DNA of 64,000 nucleotides from Argyresthia goedartella (lineage: Eukaryota > Arthropoda > Insecta > Lepidoptera > Argyresthiidae): assembly GCA_949825045.1 (NCBI GenBank), contig OX463807.1, positions 41,746,749-41,810,748 of the forward strand, read 5' to 3'. The notes under the pieces were generated by a model, which was given only the letters and a program-made list of their open reading frames with translations, had not been told where the DNA came from and did no database searches. Position numbers and translations under genes: made by a program. How positions within the stretch are numbered: the stretch's first letter is position 1; the number at the start of each line of letters is the position of its first letter. This document shows, piece after piece, positions 44,345 through 56,533 of the stretch.

Positions 44345-45057
44345 TGGTGACCCCGACGTTCGAAATAACGCAGTGAAGAAATTGGACGGAAGAAACCTGC
44401 AAATACGCCGCCGCGCCGCCCGCGACAAGGACAAAGGCGCGAGCACATGGTCGCAGCCATCTTGCGTATTGCCGCGTTATTGCCGCGTATTCGTTTCAAC
44501 AGCCGTCTGAAATTCGTTCCTGCATTAGAACAAGTAAAAGCGACCACGAGGCGTCGAAGAAAGTGATCCTGCAAGGCGAAACCCCAGGAAAACACACTAA
44601 GACATCACCACGTGCGTCCCGCGTGTGCCCCCCAACATCTGAAGACCATCAGCCGAGAATCAAATCACCGAGCAGCCGAAACCCAACGGACGTACAAGGA
44701 GCAGCATATCCGAAGCCCGGTGGAGCGTCCAGCCGAGACTGGACTCGAGACCCGTCGGAAGCCGAGGAGCCGCCCCTGCTGTTGGACGAAAGGCGCGCCA
44801 GAGACGAGAGACATAAAAACATAAGTATCTACCGATCACGTGAGTTGGCACAAAATTTCCCCCCCATTTATTTTATCTATACACCGTTATTAGTAGGTAA
44901 ATTATTGGTAAATTTCGACATTTCCATATGATGATATCAAGGAACGCGATAGTGTCTGTATGACGCACAAACGAGACTCTGAGGAAATTCGTCGTTAATC
45001 TACCTATCAAACAATATCTATCTATATCTATCTATCTAAATATTCCCATTAGCTAAA
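44345..45057 (+). promoter_or_regulatory. Leader of the 44-51 kb BEL: primer-binding site and pol-derived fragment
   Basis: TGGTGACCCCGACG (44345-44358) is the primer-binding site. The following about 570 bases hold a short open frame at 44563-44931 that I do not support as a gene. At about 44926-45008 the sequence (atgatgatatcaagg...gacgcacaaacgagactctgagg) is about 80% similar by eye to 47127-47212 within this element's own pol frame. Confidence 0.75.
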
Positions 45058-48000
45058 ATGCCCAATAACGACGTGGCAACCGTAGAGAAATCTAAACCTG
45101 AGAGCATAGCAGAACTAATAAGAAAGCGAGGGATTATAAAAGGGAAAATGACCCTATTTGTCAAATTTATAGCATCCATAAAACCCGAAACGATGACTGC
45201 CGAACAAATAATCGAGCTTGGGCTGCGCACAGACAAAATGCAACTCGAGTTTTTACAGTTTGATAAAATACAAAGTAATATCGAAACCCTCTGCTCAGAT
45301 ATTGACAAGCAGTTACTCGAAAGAGACTCCTTCGAATCTCAGTATTATCAATACATAGCTAAAGCCAAAGGCACTTTAAATCAAAAAGCGACAGACCAGA
45401 CCGACTTACAAGAACCTACACATCATTGCAAACATAGCTCAGATGCTAGCGATTCCATTAGGTACCCAGATATTAGCCTACCCTCATTTAATGGAGACAT
45501 TACACAGTGGATCGAATTCCGAGATACTTTCGACGCACTTATAAATCAGGGTAACCTGAAGCCCATACAAAAATATAAATATTTGAGAAGTTGTCTAAAG
45601 GGCAGTGCTTTGGAAGTTGTAGGAGCGCTGGAATATTCGGAGGAAGGGTACAGCATAGCATGGCAATTACTTTGCGAACGCTATAATAACCCAAAAGTAT
45701 TGGTCTACAATCATTTGCGAGCGCTTTTCGGCATCGATAGCGTACAATCGAATCCAATGGCACTAAGGGGCATGGGTGATAACATATCGAAACACCTTAG
45801 AACCCTAAGAAGCTTAAATATAGCAACCGAAAACTGGGATATATTGATAATTTTCTTTTTATCTAGCAAGCTAGAAAAGTCACTACAACTAAAATGGGAA
45901 GAAAAATCCAACTCACGTGAACTTCCTACATTACAGGATTTCAAGACTTTTTTGAGGTCCCGAGCTGACCTTTTGGAGTCGATGAACAGCAACCAAGCTG
46001 TTGAAAATACAAACCGGAATTCGAGTAATACAACTGAAAAGGCGATGATAACCACGTCCCGCAACAATCCGGAAGCTAACAAGGTAACAAAACCACCTAC
46101 TACCCAGCATAATCACTGCCCTTTTTGCAAGGGCACCCACTACCTAAATCAGTGTACACAGTTCCTAGCCCTTAGCCCTATAGCTCGCAGCCGAGCTGCG
46201 AAGAGGTTACGACTCTGCACTAACTGCCTGAGATCGAATCACGCGGTGCCGAACTGCCGAGCCAGCAAGTGTACCAAGTGTTCAGGTAAACATCATACTT
46301 TGTTACACATACCTACTATACCTACTCCAGCGAACGAGCAATCTATTTATAATCCCGAGCGATTACCTACACAACCGAACACATCTCGTCCTACCTATAA
46401 TCCCGAGCGATTACCTACACAACCGAGCGTATCTCGTCCTATGACGCTATACACCCCACAACAACAATCTACATCCGAAAATCAATCTATAAACTTGCAT
46501 ATTAAGCAAATCAACACGTCAAATGACAATGCTTGTTCACAGCCGATGCAAAACAAGCATGTTTTCTTATCTACAGCTGTAGTAAACATAACCGATCACG
46601 AAAACAAACAACAAAGCATGAGAATCCTATTGGATTCCGGCTCGCAATCGTGCTACATAACAGAAAGGGCACACAAAAAACTAAACCTACCTGTACACAA
46701 CACAGATACCGATGTCATGGGTATCAACAACACAATAATAAACGTTAAACACTATTGTAACGTTATTATTCACTCTAGAACCGAACCATTTTCTGTGGAT
46801 CTATCTTGCTATATTGTACCTACAATCTGCAACCTACCTAACTATGATATAGGAAATCTTATCATACCTAAACGATTCCGACTGGCTGATGATGGATTCA
46901 ATTCAGCCGGCGAAATCGACATGATACTGGGCGCCGAAAAATTCTATGACCTATTGTGCGTAAACCGACACGAATTAGGAACTAACTTACCGACTTTGCA
47001 AAAAACCAAATTGGGCTGGATCGTGACTGGCTCGACGACGGGGCCAGTACGCCAGCAAACTAGATGTCATTTCATTCAACAACAAATGAGAAGCATTTTC
47101 GAAACTGAGGAAAATTCCACACCTTCCAATGATGATATCACGGAGTGCGAAAGTGTCTTTATGACGCATAATCGAGATTCTGAGGGAAAGTTTGTCGTAA
47201 AAATACCTCTAAAAGAACCTGCTTCAAGTTTAGGTAGATCAAGACACATTGCCTATAAGAGATTTCTGTCATTAGAAAACAAATTTAGTAAAAATTCAGA
47301 ATATAAAAAACAATACGTCCAATTCATGAGAGATTTCCAACAAGCGGGCCGCATGAAAGAGATGGAATACTCCAATGTAGGACCCCAAGTCTACTTACCG
47401 CATCACGCGGTAATTAATATCGAAAAATTATCAACCCCAGTGAGGGTTGTCTTTGACGCATCATGTCCAACAGACACTGGAAAATCGCTTAACGATATTC
47501 AATATAAGGGTACGATATTTCAAGATAGCCTAATCAATATACTAGTAAGATTTAGAACTTACAAATTTGTAGTAAATGCAGATATACAGAAAATGTTTTG
47601 CCAGGTCAATATTGATCAATCACAACAAAACCTACAAAATATACTATGGAGGGAAAACTCAACCGATCCTCTACGTACCTACACATTAACTACTCTCAGT
47701 TTTGGCTTGAAGGCGGCCCCCTACATAGCCACGAGATGCCTACTGCAGCTAGCAACCGAATTCGAAGGTAAATACCCTACAGCAGCCGAAGCAATAAAAG
47801 GTTCATTCTACTACGATGACTGGATCTATGGAGGCGACGACGAAGCAGCGCTAATCGAGACAGCAACGCAAGTAGCGGCCATCCTGCGTACAGCCTGCTT
47901 CAATCTACGAAAATGGAAGTCGAACTCAAAAACCATATTAAAAAAGGTATGTAACACCGACTCAACAAATCCGACCGAGAGCGGAAATAACACACACAAA

Positions 48001-50380
48001 CTATTAGGTATCACATGGTGCAGCCACACAGATTGTTTACAATTCTCATTCAAAGAACAACCAATGCCAGATCGACTTACGAAAAGAAAGGTCCTGTCTA
48101 TAATTTCAGCTATCTATGATCCTACGGGCTTAATTAGTCCCGTTTTAGTGACAGCTAAATGTTTTATTAAAAAACTATGGCAGGATAAAAACTTCATGGG
48201 ACGAAACCCTATCGCCCGCTTTAACAAGAGAATGGATATCTTACTATAGGAGTCTATTTTCTTTAAACAATCTATCCATACCGAGACGCACAATCATAAA
48301 CAATTACGTAACACTAGAACTGCATGGGTTTGCAGATAGTTCAAAAACATGTTACGGAATTGCAATTTATTTACGTTCCATTGATAATTTAGGTAATATA
48401 CAGGTGCATTTGTTATGCACAAAGTCTAGAATTGCTAGAGAGGAAACAATACCCCGCTTAGAATTACGCGCAGCGGTATTGTTATCACAAGTAATGGAAT
48501 CACAAGGCAATAACCTTGCCAAACGAGTCAGTAAAATATACCTATGGTCTGACTCACAGGTGGTATTGGCGTGGATAAAAACACCGCCACCTAAACTAGG
48601 TACTTTCATCAGTAACAGAGTAGCGGAAATTCAGAGATTAACCAAGATCGAAGACTGGCATTGGGTGTGTTCGGCTGAAAATCCAGCTGATATTATATCG
48701 AGAGGAATTCAACCTCATATATTAAGAAAAAGCAATCTGTGGTGGTCGGGTCCCGCCTGGCTATCTGGTCAAACGGCGCAGTGGCCTCTGCACAATCAAA
48801 CTAACACACAAATACAAACAAAGGACACAGAACAAACTATATCCTTAGTTAACCCAACAAACATCGAGAATAATTTCATAGATAAATTGTTTCATAAATA
48901 TTCAAACGACAAAAAATTATCGCGAGTGTTTGCCTATACTCTGCGATTCATCAATAACCTACAAAATCCTTGTAATAAAATAAGCGGACCGCTGTCCGTT
49001 CAAGAATTAAATGATTCGATGCATAAACTAATTATGCGCGCACAAATAACATCACTACCTATTGAATACAAACTTTTAAGTCAGAATAAATCAATACCAA
49101 CGTCATCAAATATTAAATGCCTTAACCCGTTTTTTGAAGATGGCCTGTTGAAAGTTGGAGGAAGGTTAAACCTATCAAACATTCCCGAAACTAAAAAACA
49201 TCCTATAATTTTGCATCCAAAACACATACTCACTGAAACTATAATGAGAAACATGCATATCAAACTCTTCCATTGTGGTCCACAGCTACTGCTAGCATGC
49301 ATGAGAGAGCAGTACTGGCCATTAAATGGAAAAGGTCTGGCTAACAAAATTGTACACAAATGCGTTACATGTTTCAAAGCAAAACCACTCATACACGTAC
49401 CCATTATGGGTCAACTACCTACAATAAGAACTACTCCTTCACCGCCATTCCACACAACATTTTGTGATTATGCTGGGCCCTATTCAATTCGAGATAGAAG
49501 GGGGCGTGGTTTCAAGTCTTACAAATGTTGGATAGCTATGTTTGTTTGCTCATCGACAAGGGCAGTTCACATTGAGTTGGTTTCAGGTTTAGAATCACAA
49601 GCCTTTATTGCCGCCTTCCGGCGATTCATATGCAGAAGAGGTAAACCAAGTCAAATGGTAAGTGACAACTCGACCACATTCCGTGGAGCAAATAATGATT
49701 TAGTAGAACTATACAGATACCTAAACGAAAATTTTAGCGAACTTACCAACTTCCTTGCAAACGAAGGTATTTCCTGGAAATTCTTACCCCCCTACAGCCC
49801 GCATCTAGGCGGCCTACATGAAGCTGCAATTGGCAGCTGTAAGCTTCATCTTAAGAGGGTATTAAGTCAAGCCTTATTAACATTTGAAGAATTCTCTACG
49901 GTTCTTACTCAAATTGAGGCAATATTAAACTCGCGCCCATTGTGTCCCATACCTAATGCTAATAATGATGATTTTCCCATTCTTACGCCAGCTCACTTCC
50001 TGATCGGTAGATCGTACACGTCTCTGGCGGACTACGAATACCAAGATGTATCAAGGAATAAGTTAAATCACTTCCAACAACTCCAACAGATACAACAGGA
50101 CTTCTGGAAGCGGTGGTCTCGAGAGTACCTGGGTCTCCTACAGCAGAGGTGCAAGTGGAGGAGCACAAAGGGACCTAACCTCACCGTCGGCTCAATCGTG
50201 CTGGTGAAGGACGATCGCTTACCACCCTGCCAGTGGAAGTTGGGACGCATCGCGAAGACACAAGACGGTCAAGATGGCGAAACGAGGGTCGCCGTCATCC
50301 AAACAACAAAAGGCCTTATCAAACGAGCCTTCAATAATATTTGCCCCTTACCTATTTCTCTGTCAGATACCGACTATTAG
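45058..50380 (+). pseudogene. gag-pol: Gag-Pol polyprotein of the 44-51 kb BEL, single frameshift
   Basis: One 1063-codon frame from Met 45058, then a one-base frame change near 48245, then open to 50380. Gag: coiled start and SLPSFNGDITQWIEFRDTFD. Zinc knuckles HCPFCKGTHYLNQC and CTNCLRSNHAVPNC/CTKCSGKHHTLLH. A tandem YNPERLPTQP duplication precedes protease (ILLDSGSQSCYI). RT has VVFDASCPT, FVVNADIQKMFCQV and FYYDDWIYGGDD (YDD box). RNase H has LHGFADSSKTCYG and LWSDSQVVLAWI. Integrase has the HHCC-like zinc region (HIKLFHCGPQLLL...HKCVTCFKAKP), FCDYAGPY, MVSDNSTTF, and the C-terminal LTPAHFLIGRS. No env. If the frameshift is an assembly or sequencing error this would be an active-looking element. 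Confidence 0.94.
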
Positions 50381-50650
50381 TTCTAAGTAATCAGTGTAGG
50401 TAGACAGGGACTATATAATTAATTAATCACTTTATTACACAAACAAGTGAAATGTAACCTAATTAACTACTGCCTACTTAATAAAAAAATACTTCTCTTG
50501 TGTTTTCTTCATAAGATCTAGAATCTTTCTAGGTAGGTAACTAAAACAGAACGCTAGGAGTATACATAAATCTATTAATAAATTAGCTAGTCACATTCAT
50601 AAATTACAGTTATATTTGTATACCTAGTAGAGTTTAGGCGCTCTGGAGTA
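50381..50650 (+). other. 3' untranslated region of the 44-51 kb BEL
   Basis: 270 AT-rich bases between the pol stop and the 3' LTR. No clear polypurine tract: the sequence before the LTR is ggcgctctggagta. No ORF. Confidence 0.55.
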
Positions 50651-50925
50651 TGTCAAAATGACATCATAGCATCAATGTACAGCGCCATCTAGTCTTCCAT
50701 AGTACGAACCACCTCACCCACAACTATACCCTAAATCAATACCTTTAGAGGTGGTTCGACTAATAAAGGCTAGATGGCGCTAATTAACCATATCTTATAA
50801 ATTCCGTTCAACTCGATTTAACCACCATTCTCGCATTAGAGCCCGAGCTGCGAATACCTTGTACAAACCGAATTAAATATCTTCAGATAAAGCTAAACAC
50901 CTATTATTTGGGGCACCCATTTTCA
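50651..50925 (+). repeat. 3' LTR of the 44-51 kb BEL
   Basis: 275 bases identical to 44070-44344 except one base (agctaaacacc versus aactaaacacc). Confidence 0.95.
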
Positions 50926-51452
50926 GACACAGGTAACACACCACCGGTGGAGTTGGAGGCTGAAAATGTAGGTTTACAGTCAGACCTCCAAGATGCCCGA
51001 ATAGAAATCCAGCATCTACGTGACCTCCTGTCAAACGCACTCCAATGTTATGCCAAAGAACAGAGTGAGTTAGTCGAACTCAGAGCTGCAACATCTGAGC
51101 TACTACAACTACAACACCAGAACGCGGAATTGGTAGGCATTCTAATTGAGGACGAGGAGGATGAGACCAGCAAGGAGGATGACACCAGCAAGAAGGATGA
51201 GCCCACATCACAAACTCTGGTCTTAACCCCCCTCAACGTGAGTGTTGCAACGCCCACTGCTGTCCCGAACAAGAAACAGCGTCGCCGTCGTCGTCGAGGA
51301 GGCACCTCACAGCTCATCAGCGCGAGCGCCGCGCCGCTTAGTGACGCGAGTCGTGTGTCATGCTGCACGCTGCCGCGAGGGCCGCGCCGCTCGCCGTTAC
51401 ACACGTTGCACCGCTTGCTACCGCGAATGCCGCGCCGCCTCGTGCCGCCGCC

Positions 51453-51499
51453 GACTCGTGTTGGAGTGCGGTGCATCGCACCGCACTCCAACACGAGTC
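51453..51499. repeat. Perfect 22-bp hairpin in the GC-rich insert of LINE ORF1
   Basis: gactcgtgttggagtgcggtgc (51453-51474) and its exact reverse complement (51478-51499) are separated by atc. The hairpin lies in a 200-base CpG-rich block otherwise unlike the AT-rich LINE and within an open frame. Confidence 0.9.
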
Positions 51500-52204
51500 T
51501 CCCGCCACTCACCTCAATTCGTGCTAAGAGAAGAACAATAGCAAACAAAAGAACTGTAGTTTATTCAGATAAGATAGGTATAGATTTTGGTATGTTTTTG
51601 CATTATGGCCTTAAGCAACAAGTGACAAATAATTGTTGTCCTAATAGTTCCTTTGAGGATATTATAAAAAAGATAGCTGTAGGGAATTTTGATGAAAATA
51701 CTACCATTGTTATTATGGTAGGAAACCACTCAAACATTAGTCGGAGTGCATTAGATACCGGTATAGAGGTACTGCTCAATTTATATAATAAGACGAAGTG
51801 CAAGTTTATTCTATGTAACTTTCCTTATTGTTCTAATTTATCGGGGAAACAAAATAAAAGTGTACATAGAATGAACATGCATCTATACAATATAACGTGT
51901 CATCATAGTGATGCTATTTTATATTTCGACATGAATAATTTTATTCATAACTTTACTTTGACTCAGGATACTATATACCTGTCTCATAAAACAAAAAAAA
52001 CGAGTAGCTACATTGTTAGCGTATAATATATGCGACACAGTTGTAAATACTATAACGCAGTCGCCTTCAGTTTTAGTTAGTATTAGTACTAATAGTAGTG
52101 TTTTAAACTAGATAGTTCGACAAAAGAGGACCCCTCAAAACGTAAGAAAATTTTACAAAATAAGCAGGGGTTTTCTGGCAATCAAATGAAAAATACTAGG
52201 ACAA

Positions 52205-55200
52205 AGGGTAAGCCCCACTTAAATATTTCCCATCAAAACATGCAGGGCTACCTGGCAAAGAACTTGTATTAGAATTATTTCTTAATCATTCAGACACCGA
52301 TGTTATTTGTAATACAGAACACTGGTTAAAGGAAAATATGATGTCTTTTAACATAAATAATTACAAAATTGTCAGTTGTTACAATAGAAAGACTGCCGAT
52401 AGAGGTGGTTCTTTAATCTTAGTAAAAAATAATATTAAGGTGAAACAACGGAAAGATATTCTTGCACTTACTGTAGAAAGACAAATAGAGGTATCCTGTG
52501 TTGAGTTGGATAGCCATATTATTGTTTGTGTCTACAGACCTCCGAGAGATGAAAACGGCCATGGCAATTTTGAAATGTTCGAGAAAATTATGGAGGTTGC
52601 CCTCATTAAACTTTGTAATAGCAGAAAAAAGTTAATTATTTGTGGCCATTTTAATATAGATTTGCTTGTAGATACAACATTGAAACAACGATTAATAACT
52701 ATGTTCAAATAATTTAATTTATGTCATATATTTCTAGAGCCGACTAGAATTACACTTACCAGCCAAACTTGCTTAGATAACGTTTTTTGTGACTGTGCAT
52801 TCGCAAGTAAAAATGTAATTAACTGCTTACCCTCCGATCACAGTGGTCAAACAGTTACATTCCCAATTGCCAGTAAAAATAGGACTGATCCATCATTTTA
52901 TAGGCCTATTACATCCCATAGACTAGAGACGTATATGAAAAAGTTAGATATAAATTTGCCAGTACCGGATTTTGATGAACAGAACACAAACAAAATCTAC
53001 TCAGACTTCTTCAACATTATTCAGACAGAATTCAATAAAGTTTTTAAATTAAAGAAAGTCAGTGACTACAACGGTAAATCTAAATTTAATGACTGGGCAA
53101 CGTTTGTAATTCGTAAAAGTTTTGAACAAAAAACCTATAACTTTGATCGAAAATTTCATAACTATGTTAAAAAATATTCCAAAACTTTCAAGTTGGTTTG
53201 TAGATCTGCAGTTGTTAGATCTGCATCTGTTGGTTTACACATTAATAGAAAAATTCAAAATTCAAATAATAGAATGAAAACAGTTTGGCAAATAATAAAC
53301 CGCGAAACTGGCAAAGTTATACCAAGGGACAATGATTTCTGCCTAAACACAGGTGATGATGTTGTTAAATCCAGCGCTGATGTTGCTCGAGCTTTTGAAA
53401 CATTCTACACCAATGTACCCTTACTCACAACAGACCGTCTAAATTCATCTCCATATGAAGCAGAGACTTTATTAAAAAATAACACTAGCGTCAGTAATGT
53501 ATATTTAAAATTTCATCATGTATATCCCCAGGACATTGTCAAAACGTTTAAATTACTTAACTTAAAAAATACGGAAGACCTGTGGGGTATATCAGTCAAA
53601 GTCATTGGTTCAATAATTCTAGTTATAGCCCCACACTTAGCTTATATATTCAATAAATGTGTTGACGATGGGGCTTTCCCAGACCCTTCAATTACCCTTA
53701 TATCTCATATTTATTCTGCATGGGAGGCCGCACAGGATGCTATCGGAGTTTTTTGGGACCTGTCGAAGGCGTTTGATTGTGTTGATCATAATACGCTTAT
53801 AATTAAATAAAATCATTACGGAGTTAGAAATAAAGCGTTGGATCTTCTAAGATCATACCTAAGCAATAGAATTCAAAAGGCAGAAGTAAACGGCGTTAAA
53901 TCTGATGGATCGGGTGTAAAAATTGGCGTTTCACAAGGTTCCATATTAGGCCCTTTCTTATTCCTGGTATATATTAACGATCTGCCTTTCATCAAAAATC
54001 AAAAATCAAAATCAAAAATCATTTATTTCCATAGGATGTTGTTACATCACTTAGATCCGTCATTTCATTTTTTTGGGTGAGTTCACTAACCCAATGGCGG
54101 AATCTGTGGAGAAGAGCTCACCGAAGAAACTCCACAGTCGTCGCATCTTTTGCGTTTCCGTTTTTAAATAAAATATTGTCAAATTACAAAATGAATGCTA
54201 ATTATATATCGAAACAGCCTGTTACTCAAACAATCTATTCCCATGGACATCTGTCCTCTAAGTAATCAGATATCCTGTAGTAACCTTTTTTATACAATTT
54301 CTGTTTTATTATTATTTTAAACTTGTCTAAAGGTAAGTTTTTAATATCAGTAGGGACCTTATTGTAATAGCGTATACAATTGCCTTTAAAAGAATTACTA
54401 ATTTTATGTAGTCGGCTTACATAAGCAACCAACTTGTCTTTATTTCTAGTATTAAAATTGTGTATATCACTGTACTTCTGAAAATTAGTTATATTTCTTT
54501 TTACATACACAAGATTGTCATAGATATATTGAGACACAAATGTCAGAATATTGATTTCTTTAAACTTTTCCCTCAGTTACACTCTAGGCCCTAATCTATA
54601 AATTGCACGAACAGCCCGTTTCTGCAGAATAAATATACTATTAGCATTCGCAGCGTGACCCCACAATAAAATACCATAGGTCATTAGACTATGAAAGTAA
54701 CTAAAGTAGACTAGTCTAGCGGTGTCTACGTCGGTAAGAGCTCTAATTTTTTTTAACTGCGAACGCTGCCGAACTCATTCTGTTCGACAATTTATTTATA
54801 TGAGGATCCCATTGTAGTTTGGCGTCTAAAGTAATGCCCAAAAAGACAGTCGACTGCACAAGGTCCAATCTCTGTCCTTTTATAAATATGTCTGTAGTTA
54901 CCGGGTTCACATTGGGTAACACGAATTTAATACATTTAGTTTTCTTTTCATTAAGTAATAAATTGTTAACAGTAAACCAGTTCACTACACTAGAGATAGC
55001 ATTGTTTACCTCGTCATAATTTGATTGCTGTCTTTTAACTTTAAATATCAAAGAAGTATCATCGGCAAACAATACTAACCCATGTTTTGCTTTAACAAGG
55101 TAAGGTTAATCATTAATATATACTAAAATGGTGGTCATGGTGGAGAAATTTACTGACTTAGTGTTGTTTGCTGATGATACTTCGATGGTCTTCAAAATTG

Positions 55201-56114
55201 AAAGACAAAAAGGAGATTTTGATGATGTTAATTGTGTATTGTCTCTAACCTTGAATTTGTTCACACTTAATAATTTATTGTTAAACGCTGGTAAAACCAA
55301 GTGTATCAAATTCTCACTTCCAAATGTCAGTTAAGTTGAGACCAGTTTAGTGTTAGACAACAGCACGTTAGAATTGGTAAATGATGCGAAGTTTCTTGGA
55401 ATAACCATTGATAGCAAATTGTAGTGGGGACTCCACATAGATAAATTAGCTGGTAAATTAAGTTCTGCGGCTTACGCTGTTAGGAACATCAGATAAAGCA
55501 CGGATGTGGCTACATCTAGGCTAGTATATTTTATTTACTTTCATAGTGTCATGTCCTATGGTATCTTGTTGTGGGGAAAAGCAGCGGATATTCAAACTAT
55601 TTTTATTTTTCAGAAAAGAGCTATTCGAGCAATTTATAATTTAAAACGAACAGACTCCTTAAGAGAGCTTTTTAAAGAAATTGACATACTAACTGTAGCT
55701 AGTCAATTTATTTTCGAAAATATAATGTATGTACGCAAAAACCTTACAACATTTACCAAACTTAGCGATAGCTGCAATGTTAACCTAAGAAATAATCACA
55801 GACTGTGTGCGCCCCGATTTAGACCCGTGAAGGTTAGCAATTCTTTCATTAGCATTCTCTACTATAATAATATACATCTGGAGATTTTGAAATTGCCATT
55901 TGAGCAATTTAAAAAGCATGTTAAAGCGACTTTGTCGAAAAAGGGATATTACAATGTTCGAGATTACTTAAATGACAGGACTGTATGGGGTTATTCTAGT
56001 TCAACACAGACCTCGCTGTTGATAATTTTGAAATTATTTATTATTGCCTGCTTATTAAATAAAAAAAACATAATTGTATTAGTTAAGCACAACCTATTTT
56101 GGAAAGTGATCTAA
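52205..56114 (+). pseudogene. ORF2 of the CR1-like LINE (EN-RT), with internal deletion and insertion
   Basis: Starts near LNISHQNMQGYL (about 52220), with NTEHWLKEN (Glu block) and CVYRPPRDENG, then KLIICGHFNIDLLVD (GDFN-type block worn to GHFN) and LPSDHSGQTV (SDH block). RT region: a jump near 53695 from FPDPSIT straight to IGVFWDLSKAFDCVDH (motif A) removes the first RT motifs. Motif B is GVSQGSILGPFLFLVYINDL. Then the antisense LINE insertion, LVLFADDTSMVF (FADD box) at about 55155-55190, a stop at 55333, and the C-terminal region to 56114 (SYGILLWGKAADIQ, FQKRAIRAIYNL). Several frame changes and stops. Confidence 0.88.
53994..55125 (-). mobile_element. Antisense CR1-like LINE fragment inside the RT gene
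   Basis: Minus strand: from LVLFADDTS-type box (MFADDTSLIFKVKRQQSNYD, 55072) through LGITLDAKLQWDPHI to the C-terminal tail (RYYNKVPTDIKNLPLDKFKI, 54237-54537) and a 3' UTR ending in (tgattttt)n at 53994-54025. Related to, but diverged from, the host LINE. Its 5' end coincides with the motif at which the host is interrupted, giving facing FADD boxes about 90 bases apart. Confidence 0.82.
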
Positions 56115-56533
56115 AAATCAATCTGTGGGAGTATCTACGCCCTTCTTCTCCCACAGTAGTCCAATGTAGAAAAGAGGCAAAAAATGACGTTTGCTAAGTA
56201 TATGTAAATATCTACAGTAATAAAGTACTTTGACTGTGACTTTGACTTTATACACCCAATTGGTCGACTGAATTATTTGTTATCAAGAAGGTAAACAGCA
56301 CTATATTCCTATAACTATTTGATTTAAGATATCCGTCAACAACCGATTTCAGGATATTTCTACGACCAAGAACTCCAGAAAGCTAAATATCGTGATGTAT
56401 ACTGAATTGAAAAAATCATAAGGAAAAAAGGGAATAAGTTAGTTGTTAAATGGTTAGGTCTAGATAAAACTCAAAATAGTTGGATTGATAAAAAGACTGT
56501 AGTATAAAACGTAACCTTAGTCTATAATCAGTT

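Larger units (their letters stand above)
44070..50925 (+). mobile_element. Nearly intact Pao/BEL retrotransposon inside LINE ORF1
   Basis: LTRs 44070-44344 and 50651-50925 (275 bases each, one visible difference) flanked by GACAC (44065-44069 and 50926-50930). Primer-binding site TGGTGACCCCGACG follows the 5' LTR directly. A gag-pol polyprotein spans the interior with a single frameshift. It is a different BEL lineage from the 7-14 and 31-38 kb elements (one polyprotein, different LTR and primer site). It is among the youngest insertions here. Confidence 0.97.
43205..52026 (+). pseudogene. ORF1 of the CR1-like LINE (coiled coil plus SGNH-esterase-like), split by the BEL
   Basis: 43205-43552 encodes a coiled coil (EQERADSELEIEKILISNKN...). 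A frame change follows at about 43545, and decayed coding continues to 44069. After the BEL, 50926 onward resumes with a second coiled coil (NVGLQSDLQDARIEIQHL), an acidic stretch (EDEEDETSKEDDTSKKDE), a GC-rich Arg/Pro/Ala insert (51290-51500), and then a domain with VYSDKIGIDFG and IVIMVGNHSNISRSALD. These resemble blocks I and III of SGNH hydrolase-like esterases found in CR1-clade ORF1. Block V is unclear, and the catalytic Ser is in a YSD rather than GDS context. The stop is at 52024-52026. Confidence 0.75.
42325..56247 (+). mobile_element. CR1-like LINE with esterase-type ORF1, interrupted by BEL and an antisense LINE
   Basis: Flanked by TTAT (42321-42324 and 56248-56251) and ending in a tttgactgtgactttgact tail, typical of CR1/Jockey-type simple-repeat 3' ends. 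Contains a 5' UTR, ORF1, ORF2 and 3' UTR. Inside it lie the BEL (44070-50925) and an antisense LINE fragment (about 53994-55125). Confidence 0.9.
41647..56509 (+). pseudogene. Polinton retroviral-type integrase with chromodomain, split by a CR1-like LINE
   Basis: From Met 41647 the frame has a basic N-terminus, then a TAA at the first conserved block just before QADLIEF (first catalytic Asp). The rVE core continues with FILIVMDCFSKYASALPLKT, LQTDMGTEFYNEEF (second Asp) and, after stops near 41986, SLVERLIRTLK (catalytic Glu). The C-terminal part runs to 42324, where the LINE interrupts between GY and the next codon. Coding resumes at 56252 with PNWSTELFVIKKV. After another frame change comes KGNKLVVKWLGLDKTQNSWI (nt about 56430-56490), a chromodomain typical of Polinton integrases. 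It would insert the element genome. At least three nonsense codons make it inactive. Confidence 0.92.

Noticed and set aside
44563..44931. Possible 122-codon leader ORF in the 44-51 kb BEL
   Set aside because: No motif, ordinary leader position, and part of the same leader is derived from pol; nothing supports translation.
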